Source: Pseudonocardia benzenivorans CB1190 (GTDB lineage: Bacteria > Actinomycetota > Actinomycetes > Mycobacteriales > Pseudonocardiaceae). From it: a stretch of DNA of 64,000 bases. The notes beneath the pieces are model-generated. The model had not been told where the DNA came from and did no database searches. It saw nothing but the letters and a program-made list of their open reading frames with translations. The stretch spans positions 6,712,501 through 6,776,500 of the forward strand of contig NC_015312.1 of NCBI RefSeq assembly GCF_000196675.2, written 5' to 3'. Shown piece after piece: positions 41,345 through 50,045 of this stretch (its first letter is position 1; each line of letters starts with the position of its first letter). The translations under genes and the position numbers were made by a program.

Positions 41345-42451
41345 CCTGCCGCCTACGCCGCCGCGGCCGCCGTCGTCGGGCTCGAGGAGGCCCACGACCT
41401 GCGCGCGATGCAGGCACTCGCCGAGATCAAGCAGGGCGACCCGGCGCGCGCGTTGCAGACCCTCGACGGCCTGCAGCCGGTGTCGGTGCCCGGCCGGCTC
41501 GCGCAGGCCCTCGCCCTCAGCGGTGCCGCGGGGATGGGGTTCGCCGATCCCGCGCTGGGCACCGTCAAGGCCGCGGAGTGCCGCACGCTCGCCCTGGCCA
41601 CGGGCGAGCGGTCGACGCTGGTGGTGGCGTCGTGGGCCCAGGCAGCCGCCGCACACGAACGCGACGACCTGCACGCAGCATCTGAGAGGACCTCCTGGAC
41701 ACGCACGCGCTGCGCGAACTGGCGATCAGTGTGTTCGACGGGCACCTCTGCATGACCCAACGGCTCCTCCACGGCGCCCGCCCCTACCCGGACGTCGTGG
41801 CGTTCGCCGACTCCTTCCTCGCCGAGGCGGAGCGACCGGGAGCCATCCGCGGCCGGGCATTCGCACTGACGTTGCGCGGGGAGGCGAACTGCTCTTCGGT
41901 GCCCTCGACGCCGCCGACGACGACCTGCGGCTGGCGACGGAGCTGAGCCGGACCGGCGGCGGTGCGGTCGGGGAGGCGCCGGCCGTCCAGCGCCGCGCCG
42001 AGGTGGCCGTGCACCGGGGTGACCCGGCCGCGGCGGCCGACCTGCTCGACGAGGCGCTCGCCGTCGCGCGCGAGTCCGACGTCGGATTCCATCTGTTCGA
42101 CCGCATCCACGGTGCGCGGATCGCCGCCGCGGGGGACCCGGCCGCCGCGGGGGACCCGGCCGTCGCGCTGGCCCGGGTCGAGGAGGCCGAGCGCGCCGTG
42201 CGCAGCCCGCTGGAGACCTGCCCGGGCTGCCGGATCACCCTCGCGGTCCCCGCCGCGATCGCGTCGGCACGGGCCGGGGATCGCCGGCGCGCGAGCTGCT
42301 CGGGGTCGCGGGGTCGGGCGCGGCGATCGACGTCGAGGGGCTGACCGTCCTGCGGTTCGTCGGTGATCGGTGCGTCGAACGCTGGAACCGCCTCGACGAC
42401 CTCACCCTCCTGAGCCAGATCGGAGCCCTCCCCGCGCCTGCAGGGGCCTGA
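41345..42451 (+). pseudogene. decayed TPR-type regulator with a SnoaL-like tail
   Basis: Three successive frames read as one helical-repeat protein of the kind found behind the ATPase domain of large LuxR-type regulators: EAHDLRAMQALAEIKQGDPA and VKAAECRTLALATGERSTLV (to about 41690), then LRELAISVFDGHLCMTQRLL (to about 41890), then LLDEALAVARESDVGFHLFD and ETCPGCRITLAVPAAIASAR (to 42343). A further frame ends VEGLTVLRFVGDRCVERWNR, DDLTLLSQIGALPAP at 42451, which looks like the C-terminus of a SnoaL-like protein. No start, ATPase or DNA-binding domain remains. At least three frameshifts make it non-functional. Confidence 0.65.
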
Positions 42452-42465
42452 CCGGACCCGAGGAC

Positions 42466-42495
42466 TTGTTGTATCCATTTATCCTGTCGTAGGAT
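42466..42495 (+). promoter_or_regulatory. putative promoter with palindrome before the 456-aa gene
   Basis: TTGTTG at 42466-42471 and TAGGAT at 42490-42495 are separated by 18 bases and resemble housekeeping -35 and -10 boxes. The -10 is the right arm of a perfect 5-bp inverted repeat, ATCCT-gtcgt-AGGAT (42481-42495). A regulator bound there would block the promoter. The area is strikingly AT-rich for this genome. Confidence 0.5.
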
Positions 42496-42531
42496 CCAGT
42501 TCCTGGAGGCCATCGAGGGCAAGGAAGTCGC

Positions 42532-43902
42532 ATGGACGAAGCCGGCTCCCCCGGATCGCTGCGAGAGCCGCGTGCTGCGGCCCTGACTCCGGACGTGCTC
42601 ACCCAGCTCCACCAGACGATCTGGACCGAACGCGGGAACCGGGTCGGCCTCGACGTCACGGTGCCGCCGTGCCCCTACACCGTCGACGAGCTCGCCGCTC
42701 TCGACGGTGCGGGCCGCCGGGTCGGGTACCTCCCACCCGAGGTCGCCACCCGCTCGACCAGGCACGTGCTCGGCGCGATGTTCCCGGCGATGGACTGCTA
42801 CAGCCTCCAGCCCGACAACGAGGTGGAGAACATCGTCAGTCGGCCGGGCTGGTTCGACTACGAGGCCGCGATCGACGCACCCTACGGCGACACGACGGAG
42901 GCCGAGCTCCTGCAGCGCGTCGCCGCCGACGGCCGCGAGCTGATCAGCCTGAACCAGTACATCGTCGCGGCGCAGGACAGCAGGCTGTTCACCGGGCACT
43001 ACCTCGACGAGCGACGCACGTGGCCCCGCATCGGGATCCGGGTCACGGGCCGGATCGTCTGTGTGCGGTTCGACGGGGACGAGATGGCCGAGGGACTGGG
43101 CGACGAACCGCCGCAGCCGGGAGCCCTGCTGACCGCCTACGACCTCCACCACGACTTCCGGGCCCCCTACACCGGAGGGCGCTCGTTCGGGGTGGCCCGC
43201 AGTGAACGGGCCAGGACCCTACCGGCCGAGCCGCCTGCTCCGGCCCGGGGCGTGCACGTGTCCCAGCGGGGCGCGGTGGACCTGGACGCGGAGTGGCGGC
43301 GCCAGGTCGACCGGCTCGTCGCCGCCGGCGTCGCGGCCGAGCTGGGCCTGACCCCCGAGAGCTACGCCGCATCCCTGCCTCGTTTCACACCCCAGCCGGC
43401 GACCTACGCCGGACGGCTCGACGCACCGGTGCTCGTCGAGACCAGGATCGGGTGGCGGCGGCAGTTCGAGCTGTTCGGGATCCGGGTTTCCCCGATCCTC
43501 GCGGTCTTCCCGGCCCCCGTGCCCACCGGACCGGACTCGGCCCACCGCGACGCGCCGTACGCGGCGTGGTTCACCCGCTGGGGCCAGCGGTTCGACGACC
43601 CGACCTCGCCCGACGAGGCCCGAGCGGACCTGCGGGCCGACGAGGTGGGGGCGAACCTCGTGGAGGGCGGTGCCGTCGCGCACGCCTTCCCCGAGCTCGT
43701 CGAGGCGGCACGGTTCTTCGACTTCGTCGGCGAGGTGCTCCCGGCGGGCGAGACCGATGGACCGTTGTCGTTCGAGCCTATCGACCGCACACCGGGAATC
43801 TGCCGGTGGCGCGGCGTTCCGGAGTTCGGCTGCAACCTCTATCCCCTGGCGTTCAGCGTCTTCCGGCCGCTCGTCCGCGGCAGGGAGATCACGACGACCT
43901 GA
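42532..43902 (+). CDS. unrecognised 456-aa protein
   Basis: The product belongs to no family I recognise. Distinct segments are TQLHQTIWTERGNRVGLDVT, MFPAMDCYSLQPDNEVENIV, GRELISLNQYIVAAQDSRLF, WRRQFELFGIRVSPILAVFP, and the C-terminal SFEPIDRTPGICRWRGVPEF and FGCNLYPLAFSVFRPL. It contains few Cys and no signal peptide or membrane segment. The frame is well supported: AAGGAA before the ATG, high third-position GC, and a likely promoter at 42466-42495. It is monocistronic, between a decayed regulator and a non-coding stretch. Confidence 0.72.
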   Translation: MDEAGSPGSLREPRAAALTPDVLTQLHQTIWTERGNRVGLDVTVPPCPYTVDELAALDGAGRRVGYLPPEVATRSTRHVLGAMFPAMDCYSLQPDNEVENIVSRPGWFDYEAAIDAPYGDTTEAELLQRVAADGRELISLNQYIVAAQDSRLFTGHYLDERRTWPRIGIRVTGRIVCVRFDGDEMAEGLGDEPPQPGALLTAYDLHHDFRAPYTGGRSFGVARSERARTLPAEPPAPARGVHVSQRGAVDLDAEWRRQVDRLVAAGVAAELGLTPESYAASLPRFTPQPATYAGRLDAPVLVETRIGWRRQFELFGIRVSPILAVFPAPVPTGPDSAHRDAPYAAWFTRWGQRFDDPTSPDEARADLRADEVGANLVEGGAVAHAFPELVEAARFFDFVGEVLPAGETDGPLSFEPIDRTPGICRWRGVPEFGCNLYPLAFSVFRPLVRGREITTT

Positions 43903-44402
43903 GCCCCGGAACATGGCCCCGGCCGCGCGCCCCGCAGACGCCGCGCGGCCGGGTTGCCGACCGGGCGCGGCCACCTCCGGTCAGCGAACGGTCGCGGACT
44001 CTACGCCGCGCTCGACCCAGCGCAGGGCCTCGTCGAGGTGGTCGATCACGAGGTTTCCCGGTTGCCCGCCGCCGAGCGGATCTCGGCGGCCTCGGCGAGA
44101 TGGGCGTGCGGCTCCAGTGCCTGTTCGGGCGGTACGAGCAGGCGGGCGCCTGGAGGATCGACATCGACGCGGCCGTGGCCCGGTCACCCCACACGGCGTC
44201 CACGAAGCGGGCGTCCGGCTCGCCGTCCCCGACTCTCCCGTCGGCCCGCGACGAGGCTCGTGCGTGAGCGCACGACCGGACGCAATACTCGCGCAGTTGG
44301 AGCGAAGTTGGAAACGGCGCCGTCATGGTGTCGGTGTCCACGACCCCGGGCGGCCGACCGCTGCCCGGCCGTCAGCGGCCACCACGGAACCAGGAGACCG
44401 AC
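43903..44402. other. 500-base stretch with no intact gene
   Basis: No complete gene is supported. Short minus-strand pieces (for example VIDHLDEALRWVERGVESAT at 43981-44050) look coding-like but are broken by frameshifts, so this may be a decayed gene. The last 60 bases lead into the alpha/beta hydrolase gene. Confidence 0.3.
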
Positions 44403-45302
44403 GTGCTCGTCCACGAGACCGCCTACGAGGCCACCGTCGCCGAGACCGCCCTCGGCCCGATCGAGTTCGCCGTCGTCGGCACCGGAGCCCCGGTGCTCGT
44501 CGTCCACGGCACCCCGGGCGGCATCGACGCCGCCGAGCTGATGGCCCGGATCCTGCCTCGCGACGGGGTCTCCGCCATCCTGCTCTCGCGCCCCGGGTAC
44601 CTCGGCACCCCGCTCGACGGCCGCACGACCGTCGACGCACAGGCCGACCTCATGGCCGCACTGCTCGACCACCTGGGCATCGCCCGCGCGGGGGTCTACA
44701 CCTGGTCCGGCGGCGGCCCCGCCGGCTACCGGTTCGCCGTCCGCCATCCCGACCGGGTGACCGCACTCGTCGCCAACGCCGCCTGCAGCCAGGCCTACCG
44801 GCTGCCCGAACAGGATCTCGCCACGCGGCTGATGTTCACCACCGCCCCCGGGCAGTGGCTGCTGCGGGTGCTCGCCGCCCACGGCGGCAGGCAGTACACC
44901 CAGGGCGTGATCGCCGACGAGGGCGACCTCACGCCCGACCAGGTCGCCCAGCGCGTCGACGAGATCCTCGCCGACCCCGCCAAGCAGCGCTTCGTCACCG
45001 ACCTCGGCCCCACCGCCCTGCCCGACGGCAGGCGCCGTGCCGGTTACCGCAACGACCTCGACCGGTTCGCCGAGATCACCACCCTCGAGCTCGAGAAGAT
45101 CACCGTCCCCACCCTCGTCGTGCAGGGCACCGCCGACGCCGACCTGCCGCCGGAGCACAGCTGGTACGCCGCCCGGACCATCCCGGGCGCCGAGCTGCTC
45201 AGCCTCGACACCGGCACCCATCTCGCCCTCTACACCCACCCCGACGCGGCCGCGGCGCAGACCCACGTCGTCGAGTTCCTGCTGGCGGGCGCCGAACGCT
45301 GA
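44403..45302 (+). CDS. alpha/beta hydrolase
   Basis: The 299-aa product has the complete fold: oxyanion-loop segment VLVVHGTPGGIDAAELMARI, LLSRPGYLGTPLDGRTTVDA, nucleophile elbow YTWSGGGPAGYRFAVRHPDR (Ser in TWSGG), acid segment LVVQGTADADLPPEHSWYAA and His in LDTGTHLALYTHPDA. Such enzymes hydrolyse esters, lactones or related bonds; the substrate is unknown. The GTG at 44403 is chosen because AGGAGACC lies just upstream; an in-frame ATG at 44325 would add an unstructured tail. Confidence 0.87.
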   Translation: MLVHETAYEATVAETALGPIEFAVVGTGAPVLVVHGTPGGIDAAELMARILPRDGVSAILLSRPGYLGTPLDGRTTVDAQADLMAALLDHLGIARAGVYTWSGGGPAGYRFAVRHPDRVTALVANAACSQAYRLPEQDLATRLMFTTAPGQWLLRVLAAHGGRQYTQGVIADEGDLTPDQVAQRVDEILADPAKQRFVTDLGPTALPDGRRRAGYRNDLDRFAEITTLELEKITVPTLVVQGTADADLPPEHSWYAARTIPGAELLSLDTGTHLALYTHPDAAAAQTHVVEFLLAGAER

Positions 45303-45306
45303 TCCC

Positions 45307-45924
45307 TCACCCGACGCGCGGCCGGCGGACGGCCACGACCAGCAGCGGTGCCGCCACCAATGCCAGCAGCACGGGGACCAGCGCGGTCCAGCCGACGCCC
45401 GCGAACGGCAGGACGCCGAGCAGGGCGAGCCCGATGCGCGGGCCGCGCGGAAGCCGCCGCAACCAGGTCGCCGCGAGCAGGGCGAGCCCACCCAGCGCGC
45501 CGACGATCATCGGCACCGGCGCAGCGCCCGCCGCCATCAGCAGCTCCGTGGCGGCGAGCACCGTCAGCAGCACGCGGACCGGCTCGGCCCGCAGCACCCG
45601 CAGCGCGTCGCGCCCGCCGTCGGCGGCGGCGAATCCCGTCGCGACGATCAGCACCGCGGCCGGCAGCCAGGCCAGCCGACCCACCGTCGAGAGGCTCAGC
45701 AGGCCGGGCCCGACCAGGCCGAGCGCCCACAGCGCCGAGCCGGTCCGCAGGCACCGCGCGGAGACGAGGGCGATCACGCCGAGTCCCACCGTCAGCGCGA
45801 CGGGCGCGAGCTTGTCCCCGGTCCAGTCCGGGATCACCGTGCCGAGGGTCGCCTGCACGATCCCCGCCGCCACGAGAAGCCCGCCGCCGGCGAGGCCGAG
45901 CCCGGCCGCGACGCGGCGCCTCAC
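45307..45924 (-). CDS. small integral membrane protein
   Basis: The 205-aa product has six to seven hydrophobic segments (for example AAGLGLAGGGLLVAAGIVQA, LAPVALTVGLGVIALVSARC, LLTVLAATELLMAAGAAPVP and ALVPVLLALVAAPLLVVAV). GTG start overlaps the stop of the nitroreductase gene (GTGA), so the two are translationally coupled. I recognise no family. It may work with the exported nitroreductase-like protein. Confidence 0.75.
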   Translation of the reverse strand: MRRRVAAGLGLAGGGLLVAAGIVQATLGTVIPDWTGDKLAPVALTVGLGVIALVSARCLRTGSALWALGLVGPGLLSLSTVGRLAWLPAAVLIVATGFAAADGGRDALRVLRAEPVRVLLTVLAATELLMAAGAAPVPMIVGALGGLALLAATWLRRLPRGPRIGLALLGVLPFAGVGWTALVPVLLALVAAPLLVVAVRRPRVG

Positions 45925-47162
45925 GACGTCACCGCGGCGACCATCGCCACGGAACGGCGCGGCGTCGGCCGACCGTCGCGGACGGGACGCCCGACGCGGA
46001 AGGTGAGCAGCGGGTGGCCGCCGGCCGGCAGGAGAGCGGCGAACCGCGGACCGAAGGTCGGCGTCGCGCCGGTGGCGGCCTCGCGGTCGATCCGCTCGGT
46101 GACCTGGTTCATGTGGTGCAGGCCGATCCCGGCCAGGGTGGCGCGGAGGTGCACGCGCTGCAGGAGCCGGCCCGCGTCGAGGCGGATGCGGCGGTCGTCC
46201 GGGTCGGCGACGGTGATCACGCCGTACGCGGCGGCGGTCGCGGTGTGGACGTCGCGCGTCCGGTCGATCCAGAACCGGTCGCCCGCGGTCCGCGACGACG
46301 CCGGCAGGAGCTTCGCGACGCCGAGCTCCACGGGGCTCAGACCCTGGCCGTCGAGGACGAGGCCGTCCCGATGGCGTTGGACCTCGTCGTTCGTCGCGCG
46401 GAACCAGGCGAAGTTGTCGATCGACTGCTGCTCGTCCCTGCACAGGGCCTCGGCCGCGTCGACGAGGAGCGTCCCGAGCGCCGCGCGCGGCTGCGGGTCG
46501 GTGATCCAGTGGAGCGCGAGACCGGGCGGGGGCGGCACCGCGAGCGCCGACACGTCGACGGGCCCTGTCAGGAACGGGCCGCGGTTGGTGTGCCGGCGGT
46601 CGATCACGTCGTGCAGCGGGTCCGTCCGCGGCGCGGCGGCGACGAGCGCCACGTGCGCGACCCGCGCGCCGCCGGCGCCGTCGGGCAGCAGCTCGACCGA
46701 CGGTGCGAGGCCGCGTGGCCCGCAGCCGATCACCAGGTTCTCCACCGCGCAGCCGAGGCCGACGTCGCGCTCCCGCGAGTAGGGGTCGACCGTCCCCGTG
46801 GTGCGCGCCGGGTCGGCGAACACGTCGATGCCGGCCGGGCCGATCTCGAACGACCACGGCTGGGTGTTGTGCGGGCTCGCGGCGAGGACCGCTGCGGCGA
46901 CCGCGCCGAGCGGCCCGGGCACCGAGCGCCAGTCCCGCCACGGCGCGAACGCCGGCCCGCCGCCGGGGTCGAGCACCGCGCTGTCGTAGACGCGGTAGCC
47001 GAGCAGACCGGTGCCCGCCACGGCGACCGTCGCCGCGCCGAGACCGACGCCACGCAGCAGGGATCGGCGCGAGAACGCGTGCGCGGGCGGCTGCGGCGGC
47101 GCCGACGCGGGGACGGTCGGCGACGTCGGAGCACCCGGCGAGGTCGATGAAGGCGGCGTCAC
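45921..47162 (-). CDS. Acg-like nitroreductase-family protein with Tat-type signal
   Basis: The 413-aa product has an N-terminal twin-arginine motif and hydrophobic stretch (FSRRSLLRGVGLGAATVAVA), then an FMN-nitroreductase-like domain with SPHNTQPWSFEIG, the CAVENLVIG segment, DRRHTNRGPF and LHHMNQVTERIDREA. These match the Acg family of actinobacteria, which are thought to sequester flavin rather than catalyse reduction. The GTG at 47162 is chosen because it puts the Arg pair near the N-terminus. It precedes the membrane-protein gene with a four-base overlap. Confidence 0.83.
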   Translation of the reverse strand: MTPPSSTSPGAPTSPTVPASAPPQPPAHAFSRRSLLRGVGLGAATVAVAGTGLLGYRVYDSAVLDPGGGPAFAPWRDWRSVPGPLGAVAAAVLAASPHNTQPWSFEIGPAGIDVFADPARTTGTVDPYSRERDVGLGCAVENLVIGCGPRGLAPSVELLPDGAGGARVAHVALVAAAPRTDPLHDVIDRRHTNRGPFLTGPVDVSALAVPPPPGLALHWITDPQPRAALGTLLVDAAEALCRDEQQSIDNFAWFRATNDEVQRHRDGLVLDGQGLSPVELGVAKLLPASSRTAGDRFWIDRTRDVHTATAAAYGVITVADPDDRRIRLDAGRLLQRVHLRATLAGIGLHHMNQVTERIDREAATGATPTFGPRFAALLPAGGHPLLTFRVGRPVRDGRPTPRRSVAMVAAVTS

Positions 47163-47319
47163 GTCAGCGCTCCTGCCGTCGGTGGAGAACGCCGAGTCAA
47201 CCGACGGCCCGGGTAGCGCCGCACCACCCCGGGCCCGTGCCCACCCGGGGTGGGTCCTTCCGGGTGAAGCGGACGGCGGGCACACTTCGTACGGCCCCGG
47301 CGCACGGGACGGGAGGGAC

Positions 47320-48097
47320 ATGACCGCCATCGGACCTGCCCGGCCGCTGCTCACCGTGAAGCACGCGGTCCCCCCGGCACGCCCCACGGCGGTGCACCGC
47401 GCCCGGCTGACCGACGCGCTGGACGCGAGTACGAGCCGGCTCGCCACGGTCGTCGCCCCGGCGGGGTGGGGCAAGACGAGCCTGCTCGTCGCATGGGCGC
47501 GCGCCCGGTCCACCCCGGTCGCCTGGGTCTCGCTCGACGAGAGCGACGACGATCCGGTCCGGTTCTGGAGCTACGTGCTCGTCGCACTGGGCGTGACCGA
47601 CGCGGAGATCGGCCGCGAGCCCTTGGACGAGCTCTTGCACGGGGCGCCGGACGTCGCGCTGGCGCTGCTGGTCAACGAACTGGCGGCGAGCACCCGCGAG
47701 CACGTGCTGGTAGTCGACGACTACCACGTGCTGACCGATCTCCGGATTCACGAGGGCGTCGAGTTCCTGGTGACGCACCTGCCCCCGCGGACCCGGGTCG
47801 TCATGGCGAGCCGGACGGACCCGCCGCTACCGCTCGCGCGGCTGCGCGCCCGGGGGCGAGCTCACCGAGCTGCGCGCGGCCGACCTGCGTTTCACCCTCG
47901 ACGAGGCGACCGCCCTGGTCGAGGGGGTCTGCGGGGCGCCGCTCGACGGGACGGTCGCGGCGACCGCGTGGGGACGGACCGAGGGCTGGGCCGCGGGCCT
48001 GCAACTGACCGCTCTGGCGCTGCGCGGCGGGGGCACCGCACCGGCGCGCGGCGGCGACCACCTGCTGGACTACTTCGCCACGGAGGTGCTGCCGACC
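47320..48097 (+). pseudogene. MalT-type LuxR regulator, truncated N-terminal part
   Basis: An ATP-binding regulator of the LAL/MalT kind. It starts MTAIGPARPLLTVKHAVPPA, then Walker A APAGWGKTSLLVAWA, WVSLDESDDDPVRFWSYVLV and Walker B EHVLVVDDYHVLTD. One extra G in the run at 47851-47855 shifts the frame; the continuation in the other frame is GELTELRAADLRFTLDEATA and EGWAAGLQLTALALRG. The gene ends abruptly near 48097 (DYFATEVLPTLV), where an amidase fragment in the opposite direction begins. The TPR and helix-turn-helix parts are missing. Confidence 0.85.
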
Positions 48098-48099
48098 CT

Positions 48100-48574
48100 G
48101 GTCGTAGGGGTTCAGAACCTGCCCGTGATCGGCGTTGTGGCCGGTGACGCCGTAGGACATCTCGACGAGGTTGTTCTTGCCGAACACGATCGCGCCCGCG
48201 CCCTCGATGGCCGTGACGATCTCGGCGTCGGTGCTGGGGGTGAATCCTGTGAGTGAGCCGAGGCCGAGGGATGTCGGCAGGTCCCGGGTCTGGTAGCTGT
48301 CCTTGACGCCCAGCGGGACTCCGAGCAGAGGTGCGGTTGCTCCTGCCGCGCGTGCCTCGTCGGCGGCGGAAGCGGCAGCGAGTACCGCCGACTCGTCGAT
48401 GGTGATGAAGGCATGGATCTCGGACTGGGCGCGTGCCTGGTCGAGGAGGGCGGAGGTGTACGACTCCGCGGTGACGTCACCGCGGCGGATCGCAGCGGCC
48501 GCGGCCGCGACGCCGAGCTCGGTCAGCTGCGAGTTTCCGCTGCTCTCGGCGGACGAGGGGTTGGTGCGGGTCAT
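48100..48574 (-). pseudogene. amidase, truncated N-terminal part
   Basis: About 158 codons of an amidase-signature enzyme: AAAAIRRGDVTAESYTSALL, HAFITIDESAVLAAASAADE, PLLGVPLGVKDSYQTRDLPT (catalytic Lys in GVKD) and IVFGKNNLVEMSYGVTGHNA, stopping at LNPYDQ. The Ser-Ser-Lys triad region that should follow (GGSSGG) is missing; the sequence jumps into the LuxR remnant. ATG start at 48574. Its upstream region carries an operator matching that of the divergent TetR gene, so this was probably the TetR target. Confidence 0.88.
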
Positions 48575-48627
48575 CGGCCTACTCCGTCCGTGACATGGAT
48601 GTCGGGGAACGTGACCGACCGTCGCTA

Positions 48628-48649
48628 AAGTAAGGCGATCACTGTACTT
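48628..48649. promoter_or_regulatory. palindromic operator 1 (amidase side)
   Basis: A 22-bp imperfect palindrome with outer arms AAGTA and TACTT around a GCGATCAC centre. On the minus strand it reads into TACTTTAGCG, a possible -10 element (TACTTT) for the amidase gene. It matches operator 2 at most positions. Confidence 0.65.
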
Positions 48650-48673
48650 GGAGCGTATCGGGAGCTGGCCACA

Positions 48674-48695
48674 AAGTACAGCGATCGCTATACTT
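48674..48695 (+). promoter_or_regulatory. palindromic operator 2 overlapping the tetR promoter
   Basis: A 22-bp near-perfect palindrome: arms AAGTA (48674-48678) and TACTT (48691-48695), centre AGCGATCGCT. Only one symmetric pair mismatches. It contains TATACT (48689-48694), a strong -10 element. The tetR ATG is at 48701, six bases after that box, so transcription should begin at or near the ATG and the mRNA may be leaderless. Autorepression is expected. Confidence 0.7.
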
Positions 48696-48700
48696 AGGCG

Positions 48701-49324
48701 ATGAGCGCCACGCCGGAGGCCGGGCCCACGAAGCGAGGTGGGCGCGGGGCGCGGGAACGGATCCTGAAGGCCAGTGTCGAGCTCTTCGCCCGTGACGGCA
48801 TTCATGCGACAGGGATCGCGAAGGTGACCGAGGTCGCGCACGTCTCCACGCGCACCCTGTACCAGCACTTCCCGAGCAAGGAAGCTCTCGTCAGCGCCTA
48901 TCTGGAACGACTCGAGTCCGATCCGAACGGGCCTGCCGAGATCGAGACCGTCCTCACGCGAGACGACCTCGAGCCACGCGACCGTCTGATCGCGCTGTTC
49001 GCCACGCCCGCGGGAGATGCTCTGGCCGGGCCGGTGCTACGCGGGTGCCCGTTCCACAACACAGCGGTCGAGGCGGCGGGCGGCATGGCGGACGCTGCCG
49101 CCTTCGTCGAGCGTCACAAGCGAGAACTGATCGCGAATCTCATCGCCACCGCGGACGCCGCCGGAGCCGAGAATCCCGAGGCCCTCGGACGCCAACTCGC
49201 TGTCCTCTTCGAGGGCGCGCGCGCCCTCGCCACGTCCGTCAACGACGCGCACCCGTTCGAGGACGCCCGCGAACTCGCGGTGAGACTGATCGACGACGCC
49301 GTCGGCGGGATGTCTTCCGGCTGA
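48701..49324 (+). CDS. TetR-family repressor
   Basis: The 207-aa product has an N-terminal TetR helix-turn-helix (RILKASVELFARDGIHATGI, KVTEVAHVSTRTLYQHFPSK) and an all-helical ligand-binding part with LRGCPFHNTAVEAAGGMADA. There is no Shine-Dalgarno sequence before the ATG, consistent with a leaderless transcript from the -10 box at 48689-48694. It is divergent from the truncated amidase, and both promoters carry the same palindrome, so it most likely represses both. Confidence 0.9.
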   Translation: MSATPEAGPTKRGGRGARERILKASVELFARDGIHATGIAKVTEVAHVSTRTLYQHFPSKEALVSAYLERLESDPNGPAEIETVLTRDDLEPRDRLIALFATPAGDALAGPVLRGCPFHNTAVEAAGGMADAAAFVERHKRELIANLIATADAAGAENPEALGRQLAVLFEGARALATSVNDAHPFEDARELAVRLIDDAVGGMSSG

Positions 49325-49340
49325 CCGTCGTCTCCGCGCG

Positions 49341-49931
49341 TCACTCGACGGCGACGCCGTGGGCGACCAACATCGTCCTGCCGACCTCCCGAGCCGCCCG
49401 GGCGGCTCCCCGGTCGCCCTCGTGGGCCGCCATGATCGAGCCCTTCATCAGGATGTGCCACTGGCGGGCGAAGGTGTCCGGGTCGTCGATACCCGCCGCC
49501 GCCGCGAGCTCACGCAGGTACGCGCGGATCCGGGCGAGATGGTGGACGCTCGCCTGGTGGACGGGGTCGCGGGGATCGTGCACCTCGATCATGGTGGTGA
49601 GGAAGGAACACCCCTCGAAGTCGTCGCGGCCGAACCACTCGTCGAAGAGGTCGAAGATCGCGAGGAGACGACCGCCCGGCAGCTCGGTCCGTGACCGGGT
49701 CGTCGCCTGCAGCCAGCTCTCGGTCCAGATCTCCTCACGGCGCCGGAGGAAGTCGAGGATCAGCTCCTCCTTCGAGGCGAAGTTGCGGTACAGCGTCATC
49801 TTCGCCGCCCCGGCGTGCTCGACGACCGTGTCGACGCCGACCGCGCGGACACCGTGGCGCGTGAACAGCTCGTACGCAGCCTCACGGATCCGCTCGGTGC
49901 CGTTGCGGCCACGGTCGTCTCGTGCCGTCAT
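49341..49931 (-). CDS. TetR-family repressor, second gene
   Basis: The 196-aa product has the TetR helix-turn-helix (RIREAAYELFTRHGVRAVGV, TVVEHAGAAKMTLYRNFASK) and a C-terminal domain with GCSFLTTMIEVHDPRDPVHQ and WHILMKGSIMAAHEGD. It is convergent with the first TetR gene (16-bp gap). The ATG at 49931 is preferred over an in-frame upstream start because the family N-terminus fits. No target operator was recognised. Confidence 0.88.
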   Translation of the reverse strand: MTARDDRGRNGTERIREAAYELFTRHGVRAVGVDTVVEHAGAAKMTLYRNFASKEELILDFLRRREEIWTESWLQATTRSRTELPGGRLLAIFDLFDEWFGRDDFEGCSFLTTMIEVHDPRDPVHQASVHHLARIRAYLRELAAAAGIDDPDTFARQWHILMKGSIMAAHEGDRGAARAAREVGRTMLVAHGVAVE

Positions 49932-50045
49932 GCGACCTACCCCCAGCGCAGAGCTTCCACGTGCAGCGTAGGGCGTCCCGGCGCGATGCGGCGGCTCGTC
50001 CGCGAACACGGTCGCACCGGCACCGCCCGAGCGGCCCGAGCGGAC

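Noticed and set aside
38220..42344. 1374-codon plus-strand open frame
   Set aside because: Most of it is antisense to the 959-aa gene; only its last part overlaps the readable regulator relic. The translation is low-complexity Arg/Pro/Gly.
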